From: Lacimicrobium alkaliphilum
GTDB lineage: Bacteria; Pseudomonadota; Gammaproteobacteria; Enterobacterales; Alteromonadaceae
Assembly: GCF_002591895.1 (NCBI RefSeq)
Contig: NZ_NISX01000002.1
Span: 1 to 64,000 of the forward strand
DNA: 64,000 nucleotides
Direction: 5' to 3'
Shown here: in pieces, positions 48,354 through 56,382 of the stretch
Layout: each line of letters opens with the position of its first letter
How positions within the stretch are numbered: position 1 is the stretch's first letter
The notes under the pieces: model-generated
Database searches by the model: none
Told to the model about the DNA's origin: nothing
The model's input: the letters and a program-made list of their open reading frames with translations, nothing else
Program-made: the position numbers and the translations under genes

Positions 48354-49952
48354 GTGACAAATCTGCAATTGCTCAGTGCGGCGATGCCCGTTCTGAGCAC
48401 CCTGGTATTACTGGTGATGCTGCGATTGCCGGCAACCCGGGCGATGCCCGTTAGTCTGGCCATATCGGCCTTTATGGCCTGGTATGTATGGCAGGTGCCG
48501 GGCACTGTGATTAGTGCCTCATTGATTGAGGGCTGGATTATAGCGGCCACAATATTATGGATCCTGTTTGGTGCCCTGGCTTTACTCAACACCCTCCGTC
48601 ACTCCGGCGCACTGGATAGGATCAGGCAGGCCTTTGTTCACCTTTCACCGGACCCCAGAGTCCAGTTGATTATCATCGCCTGGTTATTTGGCAGTTTCCT
48701 TGAAGGCGCAGCAGGGTTCGGCACACCCGCCGCGATTTGTGCGCCGCTGTTGCTGGCCCTTGGGTTTCCTCCGCTGGCCGCTGTCAGTCTGGCCTTGATT
48801 GCCAATTCTACGGCGGTATCCTTCGGCGCGGTAGGAACACCGGTGCTGGTTGGCCTGACTCAGGGACTGAGCGCGCCGGATGCCGAGATTATCAGACAAG
48901 CCAGTGTTACTGCTATCAGCATTGATTTACTGGTTGCCTCTGTGCTGCCGTTAATCCTGTGCCTGATCCTGTGTCGCTTCTTCAGCCCGCTTAAGTCCTG
49001 GCGCCCGGGTTTCGCCATTGCGCCTTTTGCCATCATCAGCGGTCTGGCCTTTACCTTGCCGGCCTATCTGGTAGCAAGGTTTCTTGGTCCGGAGTTTCCT
49101 TCTCTACTTGGCGCATTATGCGGCCTGATAATTGTCAGTACTATGGTCAGAAAAGGCATACTGTTGCCAACCATAGCCTGGCAGTTTATTGACCATAAAC
49201 AACAGAATGAAGCTGTTGGCGTCTCTGAGCCCGGCGCCGGTATGGGGCTATTGCGGGCCTGGTCGCCTTATCTTATAGTCGCCCTGCTGCTGGTTATTTC
49301 ACGTCTTAACTCACTGCCGGTGAAAGCGTTCTTGCAATCCGCCACCCTAACCTGGAATGATATCCTCTCAAGCGGAATATCGGCCTCTGTTGCCCCACTG
49401 TATCTGCCGGGAACCTTATTTTTACTAGCTTGCTTAAGTACCCTGGCATTTCAGAGCCTGACCGTTTCACAACTGGGCGATTCGATGAAAACCAGCGCCA
49501 GCACCCTCAAAGGGGCGGTCATTTCCCTTGCGGCCGCCGTTCCTATGGTCAGAATATTTCTCAACTCATCTGACAATCAGGCTCTATTGGCTTCAATGCC
49601 GATGGAGCTTGCTCAACTGGCTGTCATTCAGTTCAGCCAGCACTGGACTTGGTTTGCGCCCTTTATCGGTGCGCTGGGCTCCTTTATCGCCGGCTCTGCC
49701 ACCTTTTCCAACATGATGTTTGCCTCGTTACAACAATCGGTTGCAGCGCAAAGCGGGATACCTGAACACCTGATACTGGCCTTACAAATGCTGGGAGCCA
49801 ATGCCGGTAATATGATTTGCGTAGTAAACGTGGTCGCCGCAGCCAGTGTGGTCAGGCTCAGTGGACAGGAAGGGCGGATTATCAGTTATACCTTGCTGCC
49901 CATGCTCTATTACTGCCTTGCAGCCGGAACGGTAGCCTGGGTATTTTTTTGA
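48354..49952 (+). CDS. L-lactate permease family transporter
   Basis: The 532-residue membrane protein has about 13 hydrophobic segments and the LctP-family blocks [21 protein letters not shown] and [16 protein letters not shown], plus a C-terminal [12 protein letters not shown] region. LctP proteins take up lactate (and glycolate) with protons. It starts with GTG, with GGAG about 11 bases upstream. The gene is flanked by the MBL gene and a bidirectional terminator; no lactate dehydrogenase gene is nearby. Confidence 0.93.
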   Translation: MTNLQLLSAAMPVLSTLVLLVMLRLPATRAMPVSLAISAFMAWYVWQVPGTVISASLIEGWIIAATILWILFGALALLNTLRHSGALDRIRQAFVHLSPDPRVQLIIIAWLFGSFLEGAAGFGTPAAICAPLLLALGFPPLAAVSLALIANSTAVSFGAVGTPVLVGLTQGLSAPDAEIIRQASVTAISIDLLVASVLPLILCLILCRFFSPLKSWRPGFAIAPFAIISGLAFTLPAYLVARFLGPEFPSLLGALCGLIIVSTMVRKGILLPTIAWQFIDHKQQNEAVGVSEPGAGMGLLRAWSPYLIVALLLVISRLNSLPVKAFLQSATLTWNDILSSGISASVAPLYLPGTLFLLACLSTLAFQSLTVSQLGDSMKTSASTLKGAVISLAAAVPMVRIFLNSSDNQALLASMPMELAQLAVIQFSQHWTWFAPFIGALGSFIAGSATFSNMMFASLQQSVAAQSGIPEHLILALQMLGANAGNMICVVNVVAAASVVRLSGQEGRIISYTLLPMLYYCLAAGTVAWVFF

Positions 49953-49965
49953 GGCTCTGAATACC

Positions 49966-49994
49966 AGAAAGCCCGGCAAAGGCCGGGCTTTTCT
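49966..49994. terminator. Bidirectional terminator between lactate permease and DUF3718 gene
   Basis: AAGCCCGGC and GCCGGGCTT form a nine-base stem with a short loop; A runs before and T runs after serve both strands. It lies between convergent genes, 14 bases past the permease stop. Confidence 0.85.
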
Positions 49995-50010
49995 GAAAAA
50001 TAGCGGGTCA

Positions 50011-50406
50011 TCAGTTGATACGGGCTAGCAGTTCTTTACCGATTTCACTGTCCATATAACCGTTACTCTGCGCCCAGTCTTTGAGCTCCATGCCGTCTTT
50101 CTCGGCGGCCGTCAGGTCACTTTTACCCATACGCTTAATCATATAGGTGCCTGTATCAGCAGAGCCGTTTTCCATCGCATAGCGGATCAGGCTGCTACCG
50201 CCACAGGAGATGCCTGTGTAGTAATCGCCCAGTCTCAGTCTGTAATCGTTCTGAACATCGCGTAGTTTCTTACGCAGTTCTGATTTATCGTCGTTCTTAA
50301 CGATAGTACAGATATTGGCCAGGTCTTCATTGATATCGGCAAAGCTTGCAGGAGCAAAGATAAATGCCGATACAGCAGTAATAAGGAGTAATGTAGATTG
50401 TTTCAT
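50011..50406 (-). CDS. DUF3718 exported protein
   Basis: The 131-residue protein has a signal peptide (TAVSAFIFAPASFAD) and the DUF3718 pattern with KLRDVQNDYRLRLGDYYTGI and SCGGSSLIRYAMENG, then a C-terminal helix. Such proteins are common in Alteromonadales and have no assigned role. One cysteine before and one within the domain (CTIV, ISCGG) could pair. It is a single gene convergent with the permease gene. Confidence 0.82.
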   Translation of the reverse strand: MKQSTLLLITAVSAFIFAPASFADINEDLANICTIVKNDDKSELRKKLRDVQNDYRLRLGDYYTGISCGGSSLIRYAMENGSADTGTYMIKRMGKSDLTAAEKDGMELKDWAQSNGYMDSEIGKELLARIN

Positions 50407-50584
50407 GATTAATGCCTCTTCGCTTGTCTTGACACGAACAGGCTAACAAATGAACAATGCAGGGTTACAGAACCCTAATCCGTACCTAAGTATACAAACC
50501 AATACCAAAAAGATCGTCAGGGTATCAATTCAATGACCTGAAAGACCCGACAGAGCTGCTCTGCAGGCCTGATATCGCAGAAAC

Positions 50585-50612
50585 AAAAAAACCGGCTGAG
50601 AATGCCGGCTTT
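50585..50612 (-). terminator. Rho-independent terminator of the maltodextrin operon
   Basis: On the minus strand GCCGG and CCGGC pair across a short loop and are followed by eight T residues. It lies about 45 bases past the amylase stop at 50653. Confidence 0.75.
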
Positions 50613-50652
50613 TGTAAAAAAATCGTTGAAAATATTTCTTGCCGACCTTTTT

Positions 50653-52353
50653 TCAGCGGTTCTCCATCAGTATTTCCAATCTTTGTACAAGCCCGGGATG
50701 GTGAATTTCACCTTCTTTAATCCAGACTCTGACGCCGTGGGCTGGTACGTTATCGGTAAACTCCAGTCCCTGAGCAATCTGTTGCATCTGGTCACTAAAG
50801 ACTTCCTGCCACTGGCCGGATTGCAGGTCGTCACTGATCACAAAGTCGGCTTCTGTATCCCCTTTGTTTAGCAACACCAACACCGTTTGCGCGATATCTT
50901 CATTCTGCAGTACCCGAAAAAAGGCGGCCCGGTGCCCTTCCAGGAGCAGGTTAACCTGCAACCCACGCTGCAAGGCCGGCAAACGCTGGCGTACTTTGGC
51001 AATGCGGGCCAGGTTGTCACGAATGGGATGGTTTCTGGCCTGCTCTATATTGTCCTGCCCATAGTAATTGCGATTGCCCTGATGCTCTTTGGTGCCGCGC
51101 ATATAGCCCATTTCCGACCCCATATAAATGACCGGAATACCGCGACTGGTGAACAGCCAGTTGTGGGCGTCAATAAAGCCCTCATCGCTGGCTTGCATAC
51201 GCTGCATATCATGGTTGTCATAGAAAGTGGTCAGCTCATAAGGGTTATGATAGGGCCCGTGGGTCAGATACAGATATTCTTCCAGCTCGCCATAATCGCT
51301 GTCAGGGTCGCCGAATACCTTGTTCATGGCTTCCTGCCCGGGGAAATCCAGCACAGAGATCCCGCCGTTTTTAGGCTGAGTGTGCTGGGCGATAAAATTG
51401 GCATCATAAGAATAGCTTTCCCCGAACATAAAGAAGTCAGGATGCTTTTCTCTTATTCTGTCGCTGAAGGCCTTCCAGAAATGATGGGGGACATGCTTGA
51501 TTGTATCGATGCGAAATGCCGCCGCCCCCTGGTCAATCCAGTGGCTGTAAGCCTCGACAAAATATTCCAGTACCGCCGGGTTAGTATCGTTGAGGTTGGA
51601 GAGCTGCATAATATCCGGCTCAGTATGAAAGAATTCATGCAGCGGATTATTTTCAGGATACAGCTCCTGTGGAGGCAGATTCTGATGATCGGCGATCAGT
51701 TTGCCTTGTTTATCATAAAGCTCACCAAATTTGGGCTGATCTTCCGGCATGGTAAAAGATGGCGAGCCGTGATTGGTGACAATATCCAGCACGGTTTTGA
51801 TGCCATATTCGTTTTTCAGTGTGCTGGTCAGTTCTTTATAACCCAGCCCTTGTGAGGGGTAATGTTCGTCCACCTCGAAGAAGTTAACGCCCCAGTAACC
51901 GTGATAGCCGGTTTTGCCGCCGTCTTTAAAGGCACCGCCACAGTCTATCTGCTCGCCGCCGGCAAAGGCCTGATCAGGGTTATCCACAATAGGGGTCATC
52001 CAGATGGCGGTGAAGCCCATCTCGCGGATAAACTCAGCGTTATCTAATACGCCTTTAAAATCACCGCCCATATAACCCACATTGGCTTCACAGCCATCTT
52101 CCCCCTTAAGGGGCAGATCAAAAGTGGGGTAATCACCGCCCTGATCCTCGTGATTATTGGCAGGATCGCCATCCACAAAACGATCCAGCATCAGAAAGTA
52201 CACGGCTTCACTGGCAAAGGGATGCTCTGTACCTATGTACTCGGGGCGCTGTTGTTCCAGCGTTTTATGACCCGATTCGGTTTGTGGCTGGCAGGCGCCG
52301 AGCAACAAAATGGCGGCGCTCGCGGCACCTAAGAGCGGATAAGACTTTGTCAT
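50653..52353 (-). CDS. Lipoprotein alpha-amylase family glycosidase (GH13)
   Basis: The 566-residue enzyme starts with a lipoprotein signal (lipobox LLGAC, cysteine 21, with Q at +2, which favours outer-membrane sorting). The GH13 barrel has the conserved regions DIVTNHG, FRIDTIKH (nucleophile D283), MFGESY (acid E312) and FYDNHD (D382), and a C-terminal beta domain. It should cut alpha-1,4-glucans or cyclodextrins at the cell surface or in the periplasm. Two bases separate it from the MFS gene, so the two are one operon. Confidence 0.93.
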   Translation of the reverse strand: MTKSYPLLGAASAAILLLGACQPQTESGHKTLEQQRPEYIGTEHPFASEAVYFLMLDRFVDGDPANNHEDQGGDYPTFDLPLKGEDGCEANVGYMGGDFKGVLDNAEFIREMGFTAIWMTPIVDNPDQAFAGGEQIDCGGAFKDGGKTGYHGYWGVNFFEVDEHYPSQGLGYKELTSTLKNEYGIKTVLDIVTNHGSPSFTMPEDQPKFGELYDKQGKLIADHQNLPPQELYPENNPLHEFFHTEPDIMQLSNLNDTNPAVLEYFVEAYSHWIDQGAAAFRIDTIKHVPHHFWKAFSDRIREKHPDFFMFGESYSYDANFIAQHTQPKNGGISVLDFPGQEAMNKVFGDPDSDYGELEEYLYLTHGPYHNPYELTTFYDNHDMQRMQASDEGFIDAHNWLFTSRGIPVIYMGSEMGYMRGTKEHQGNRNYYGQDNIEQARNHPIRDNLARIAKVRQRLPALQRGLQVNLLLEGHRAAFFRVLQNEDIAQTVLVLLNKGDTEADFVISDDLQSGQWQEVFSDQMQQIAQGLEFTDNVPAHGVRVWIKEGEIHHPGLVQRLEILMENR

Positions 52354-52355
52354 TG

Positions 52356-53912
52356 TTATTCCTCCTGGATCCTGACCCGCAAGGTCATCAGCCCTGCGAT
52401 CAGCATACTCACACCACCCACCACCAGCGCAAACACCGGTTGACCATCAAAAATTTTAGTGACCAGGAAGCCTAGGATACTGGCGGCCAGGATCTGCGGG
52501 ATAACAATAAAAAAGTTAAAAATGCCCATAAACAAGCCCATTTTTGCCACCGGTAATGCGTTGGAGAGAATCGCATAGGGTACAGACAAAATTGAGGCCC
52601 AGGCGAAACCCACACCTATCATCGGCACCACCAGCCACTTAGGATCCTGTATAAACAAAAAAGAAATAAAACCCAGACCACCTAAGCCCAGATTAAATAA
52701 ATGGGTCAGCCTGAGGTTGGTCAGCTTAACCATCTGCGGAATCAAGATGGCGGCCAGAATGGATATCCCGTTATAGACCGCAAACAGGACACCCACCCAG
52801 TCGGCGCCCTGATTGTACAATACCGAACTGGTATCGGTACTGCCATAGTGGTGGCTTGTTACCGCCGCAGTGGTGTAGATCCACATGGCGAATAAGGGGA
52901 ACCAGGAGAAAAACTGCACCACCGCAAGCTTCTTCATCGCCTCTGGCATATTAAACAGGTCACTCATAACCTGGGAGTAGCCATTTTTATTCTTGCCTTT
53001 GCTGGCCAGCCATCCGGCTACCAGTTGGGCAAGTCCGAAACAGGCCAGACCGCCGGCCATCAGATACAGATTTTTATCCAGCTTCTCAATGTTCGCATCA
53101 ATCAGCCAGGCCAGTATCAGCCCGACTCCCAGCCAGATAGTGCCACTGCGCAGGTATTTACCGGCACTACGCTCAACATACTCAATGCCACCCTGCTCAG
53201 GCTCTGCGTCATCGAAGGAGGCCAGTTCTTCTGGTGAGTACTCTTTGGTGCGCAATACTGTCCATAACACCGCCAGAAAAAACACCGCCCCGCCGGCATA
53301 AAAAGCAAACTTAACCGAATCGGGAATTTTGCCAGGCTCGGCCACATTACTGATGCCCATCCAGTTGGTCATCATCCATGGTAGTGCCGAAGCCACCACA
53401 GCACCTACGCCGATAAAAAAGCTTTGCATGGCATAACCCAACGCCCGCTGCTTGCGCGGTAACATATCGCCGACAAAGGCGCGAAATGGCTCCATAGAAA
53501 CATTAATCGAGGCATCCATAATCCACAGCATTCCGGCTGCCACCCACAAAGTGGGTGAATTGGGCATCACAAATAAAGCCAGACTGGCGGCAATCGCGCC
53601 ATAGAGGAAAAAGGGCCGCCGTCTTCCCATGCGACTCCAGGTGTTGTCGCTCAGATAACCGATAATGGGCTGCACTATTAAGCCGGTAATGGGTGCCGCC
53701 ACCCATAAAAGGGCCATATTGTTATAGTCAGCCCCTAAAGTCTGGAAAACCCGGCTGACATTGGCGTTTTGCAGGGCAAAGCCGAACTGGATGCCCATAA
53801 AGCCAAAGCACATATTCCAGATCTGCCAGAAGTTGAGTTCCGGTTTATGGCGCTTAAGGGGGGTGGCTTCGGGATTGCTCTGCACATCAGCCGGGATGTC
53901 GCTACTCTGCAT
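52356..53912 (-). CDS. MFS transporter of the maltose/sucrose (SLC45-like) type
   Basis: The 518-residue protein has 12 predicted membrane segments and the RRRPFF motif after helix 3 (GYLSDNTWSRMGRRRPFFLY) typical of GPH/SLC45-like proton-coupled disaccharide carriers. It probably imports maltose or maltodextrins released by the two amylases and the GH31 enzyme encoded beside it. A hydrophilic loop of about 60 residues lies near the middle. It is first in the two-gene unit with the GH13 gene; a TACGTA-centred site is 126 bases upstream. Confidence 0.9.
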   Translation of the reverse strand: MQSSDIPADVQSNPEATPLKRHKPELNFWQIWNMCFGFMGIQFGFALQNANVSRVFQTLGADYNNMALLWVAAPITGLIVQPIIGYLSDNTWSRMGRRRPFFLYGAIAASLALFVMPNSPTLWVAAGMLWIMDASINVSMEPFRAFVGDMLPRKQRALGYAMQSFFIGVGAVVASALPWMMTNWMGISNVAEPGKIPDSVKFAFYAGGAVFFLAVLWTVLRTKEYSPEELASFDDAEPEQGGIEYVERSAGKYLRSGTIWLGVGLILAWLIDANIEKLDKNLYLMAGGLACFGLAQLVAGWLASKGKNKNGYSQVMSDLFNMPEAMKKLAVVQFFSWFPLFAMWIYTTAAVTSHHYGSTDTSSVLYNQGADWVGVLFAVYNGISILAAILIPQMVKLTNLRLTHLFNLGLGGLGFISFLFIQDPKWLVVPMIGVGFAWASILSVPYAILSNALPVAKMGLFMGIFNFFIVIPQILAASILGFLVTKIFDGQPVFALVVGGVSMLIAGLMTLRVRIQEE

Positions 53913-54037
53913 ACTGGGTTTCCTGCTTTGCCGTTATGCTCTGCTCAGCAGAGAACAACTTGTAAGAATAGTGTTAACGATAATTGGCCTTTGATGTTAC
54001 AAAATACTGCCCGCAGGCACGAGGGATTTATGCCCAT

Positions 54038-54051
54038 TACATACGTATTCA
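54038..54051. promoter_or_regulatory. Candidate LacI-type operator upstream of the MFS-GH13 unit
   Basis: TACATACGTATTCA is centred on the palindrome TACGTA. It shares CATACGTATTCA with 58908-58919 upstream of the GH31 gene. It lies 126 bases before the MFS start codon. The function and the regulator are inferred. Confidence 0.6.
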
Positions 54052-54128
54052 GTGGGTTAGTGGTGAATGCTGAGTTATGAATGCTGAATTATGAATAAAG
54101 AGCCGGGCATTTAGCGCTAATTCCGCAC

Positions 54129-54308
54129 TTCTCTGCGCCTCTGCGAGAGTCTATACAACCAAAGAGGCACGGAGAACACAGAGAAGTAAAAAGGATTAAA
54201 CCGTTAATACCTCCGCATTCTCTGTATCTCTGTGGTGAAAAAAGCCCTCAACCACGAAAAACACTAAAATCACGAACCTATAACTTCCTCTCGCAGAGGC
54301 GCAGAGAA
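54129..54308. repeat. Inverted repeat with 21-base perfect arms
   Basis: The arms 54129-54149 (beginning TTCTCTGCGCCTCTGCG) and 54288-54308 are exact reverse complements. Inside are further degenerate copies in both orientations, such as GAGAACACAGAGAAG (about 54172-54186), TTCTCTGTATCTCTGTGG (54218-54235) and AACCACGAAAAACACTAAAA (54250-54269). Confidence 0.85.
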
Positions 54309-54349
54309 ATGCAGGGCCCATGCCTTAAAACCTCTGTGCCCTCTGCCTG

Positions 54350-54411
54350 CCCAGCACCTTTGATGACTGGATGCTTCCAGAATGCAAGACTGCTAAATCA
54401 AAGGTGCTGGG
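54350..54411. repeat. 62-base palindromic mini-element inside the CTCTG patch
   Basis: CCCAGCACCTTTGAT (54350-54364) is exactly complementary to ATCAAAGGTGCTGGG (54397-54411), with a 32-base loop. The flanks CTCTGTGCCCTCTGC and GTGTCTCCGTGGTG would read as one continuous CTCTG/GTGTCTC repeat if it were removed. It also lies just past the amylase stop, so it may act as a 3' hairpin. Confidence 0.8.
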
Positions 54412-54456
54412 TGTCTCCGTGGTGCAAATTGCTTTTTATGCCTTTGTGATTGGTGG

Positions 54457-56358
54457 TCAGCGGATTTTAAGCACCAGTGAATCCAGCGGGCCCAGCTGGA
54501 TCATGGCACTGCCCTTACCTTCCTCAACCTTTAACTTCCCCTGATACTTTCCATAGAGCCTGTCCTGCAGCAGATACTCGCCGTTGGTCAGTGCCATACC
54601 TGCGGTGATACCGGCTGGTATGACTAACTCAAACTCTTTGCCCTGCTGATCAAAATTGGCAATCACCAGGATGCGCTCTTCACCATTAAAACGGGCAAAA
54701 CTGTACAGATTACCGCTGTAACCAGGTTGCTCGCGATTGGCCTGATGCAGATCCGCCATCTCCCCCTGAAGCGCAGGCTCGGTGGACGCCAGATTTAACA
54801 AACGGGCATAAAAGTCCCTTAGCTGGCGCTGCTGTTCGCTTAGCTGATCACCATCAAACTTGCCGCCATTCATCCACTTCTGATGCTCAGGCACACCCCA
54901 GTAATCAAAAATAGTGGTACGACTTGCCTTACCAAAACCAGCATCTTCAGCGCCCGGCTCGCCCACTTCCTGGCCGAAATAGAGCATATTGGCACCGGAT
55001 GCCACTGTGCTGCTGACCACCATAGCTGGCCTCGCTTTGTCGGCGTCACCGGCAAATTGTGAGCTGGCTATGCGCTGTTCATCATGGTTTTCCAGAAACA
55101 TCAGCAGATTACCGTGAATATCGGCAATTTCAGCAAATACCGGGGGCAGCGTATCGGTACTGGCCTTGCCCTCAACCACCGCGCGCAGGGCATCATAGGT
55201 CCCTACCTTGTCATACAGGTAATCCATCTTGCCCAACCGGATATAGTTGCGATATTGCTCAGGGATATAGATTTCCGATAACAAAAAGGCCTCAGGATTG
55301 ACCTTTTTGATTGAACAGTTGAGAAAACTCCAGAACTCCACCGGTACCATTTGTGCCATATCATAACGAAACCCATCGACGCCTTTTTCTGTCCAGTACA
55401 GGGCAATATCGCGGAACTTATACCAGGAGTCGGGCAGGTCTTTGTCGGCCCAGAATGCACGATGGTCAGCACAACTGCGATCGGAATAGGAAGCCGGTAA
55501 CGCCGGAAAGTCGTAGCTGCCATCGGGTTTTACGCCAAAGTTAATCTTTACCGTTTCGTACCAGTCACCGGCATTAGGTCTGGCAGCGCGGGAGCCATTA
55601 CCTGTCCACTTGGCCGGGTCTTCATCAAACTGTCCGTCGGCCAGAGGGTGGGCCTCACCTCCCAATGGCGGCTCGCCATCGGGCACCTCAAAGGCCTGAC
55701 CAGGAATATAATAAAAATTATTATCTCTGGCATATTCAACGCTGGTGTTATCGCTGACACCAAAATCCTCAGCCCCTTCGGGCGCAGACAAAGACTGATA
55801 ATGACGGGCCACATGGTTAGGCACAATATCGATCACCACTTTTAAGCCCTGCGCATGGGTACGGGCGATCAGCTCCTCGAACTCAGCCAATCGATTGGCC
55901 GGATCGCTGGCCAAATCCGGATTGACATTGTAATAATCCTTCACCGCATAAGGAGACCCGGCCCGGCCCTTGACCACATCCGGATCGTCATGACTGATGC
56001 CATAATCACTGTAATCACGGATCACCGCATGATGGGGCACTCCGGTATACCAGACATGGGTCGCCCCCATCTCTTTAATCCCCTGCAGCGCGGCCTGATT
56101 AATATCGGCAAACTTGCCCACGCCATTTTCTTCAATGGTGCCCCAGGCTTTATTGGTGGCATTCTGATTACCAAACAAACGGGTCATCATCTGGTATACC
56201 ACAGGTCGTTCTGGCATCTCTGATATCGCCTTTTGCGTTTGTGGTTCGCTGTCAGCCTGTTTTGCGTTGCCTGTGTCAGAGGGGTTTTGCTGTGCCGGTG
56301 AACAGCCCAGCATCAGGGTTGCCAGCAACGGCGTTAAAACGTTTCTTTTACTCATCAT
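54457..56358 (-). CDS. Second lipoprotein GH13 alpha-amylase family enzyme
   Basis: The 633-residue enzyme has a lipoprotein signal (LMLGC, cysteine 19, S at +2). The barrel shows VVIDIVPNHVARH, GFRYDMAQM (nucleophile D333), LLSEIYI (acid E362) and FLENHDEQR (D426); a C-terminal beta-sandwich with LEVEEG-like strands ends the protein. A long loop in the first third, including VEYARDNNFYYIPGQ, distinguishes it from the first GH13. It follows the GH31 gene by 24 bases and is likely co-transcribed with it. Confidence 0.92.
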   Translation of the reverse strand: MMSKRNVLTPLLATLMLGCSPAQQNPSDTGNAKQADSEPQTQKAISEMPERPVVYQMMTRLFGNQNATNKAWGTIEENGVGKFADINQAALQGIKEMGATHVWYTGVPHHAVIRDYSDYGISHDDPDVVKGRAGSPYAVKDYYNVNPDLASDPANRLAEFEELIARTHAQGLKVVIDIVPNHVARHYQSLSAPEGAEDFGVSDNTSVEYARDNNFYYIPGQAFEVPDGEPPLGGEAHPLADGQFDEDPAKWTGNGSRAARPNAGDWYETVKINFGVKPDGSYDFPALPASYSDRSCADHRAFWADKDLPDSWYKFRDIALYWTEKGVDGFRYDMAQMVPVEFWSFLNCSIKKVNPEAFLLSEIYIPEQYRNYIRLGKMDYLYDKVGTYDALRAVVEGKASTDTLPPVFAEIADIHGNLLMFLENHDEQRIASSQFAGDADKARPAMVVSSTVASGANMLYFGQEVGEPGAEDAGFGKASRTTIFDYWGVPEHQKWMNGGKFDGDQLSEQQRQLRDFYARLLNLASTEPALQGEMADLHQANREQPGYSGNLYSFARFNGEERILVIANFDQQGKEFELVIPAGITAGMALTNGEYLLQDRLYGKYQGKLKVEEGKGSAMIQLGPLDSLVLKIR

Positions 56359-56382
56359 ATTCTGTTCATCCTGTTTTGCCGT

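Larger units (their letters stand above)
53913..54456. other. 544-base intergenic region with operator-like site and CTCTG-type repeats
   Basis: No gene is visible. Next to the MFS gene is its leader, with a 15-base palindrome (CTCTGCTCAGCAGAG, 53939-53953). Further out are the TACGTA site (54038-54051), two direct copies of ATGCTGA(G/A)TTATGA (about 54065-54093), and then a patch from 54128 to 54420 of CTCTGCG, CACAGAG and CCACGAA-type words in both orientations. The patch contains 21-base perfect inverted arms at 54129-54149 and 54288-54308 and a separate palindrome at 54350-54411. The 3' end of the second amylase gene lies at 54457. Confidence 0.75.

Noticed and set aside
50887-51855. 322-residue open frame opposite the first GH13 gene
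   Set aside because: The minus-strand frame has all GH13 catalytic motifs; the plus-strand frame is a shadow with no motif or ribosome site.
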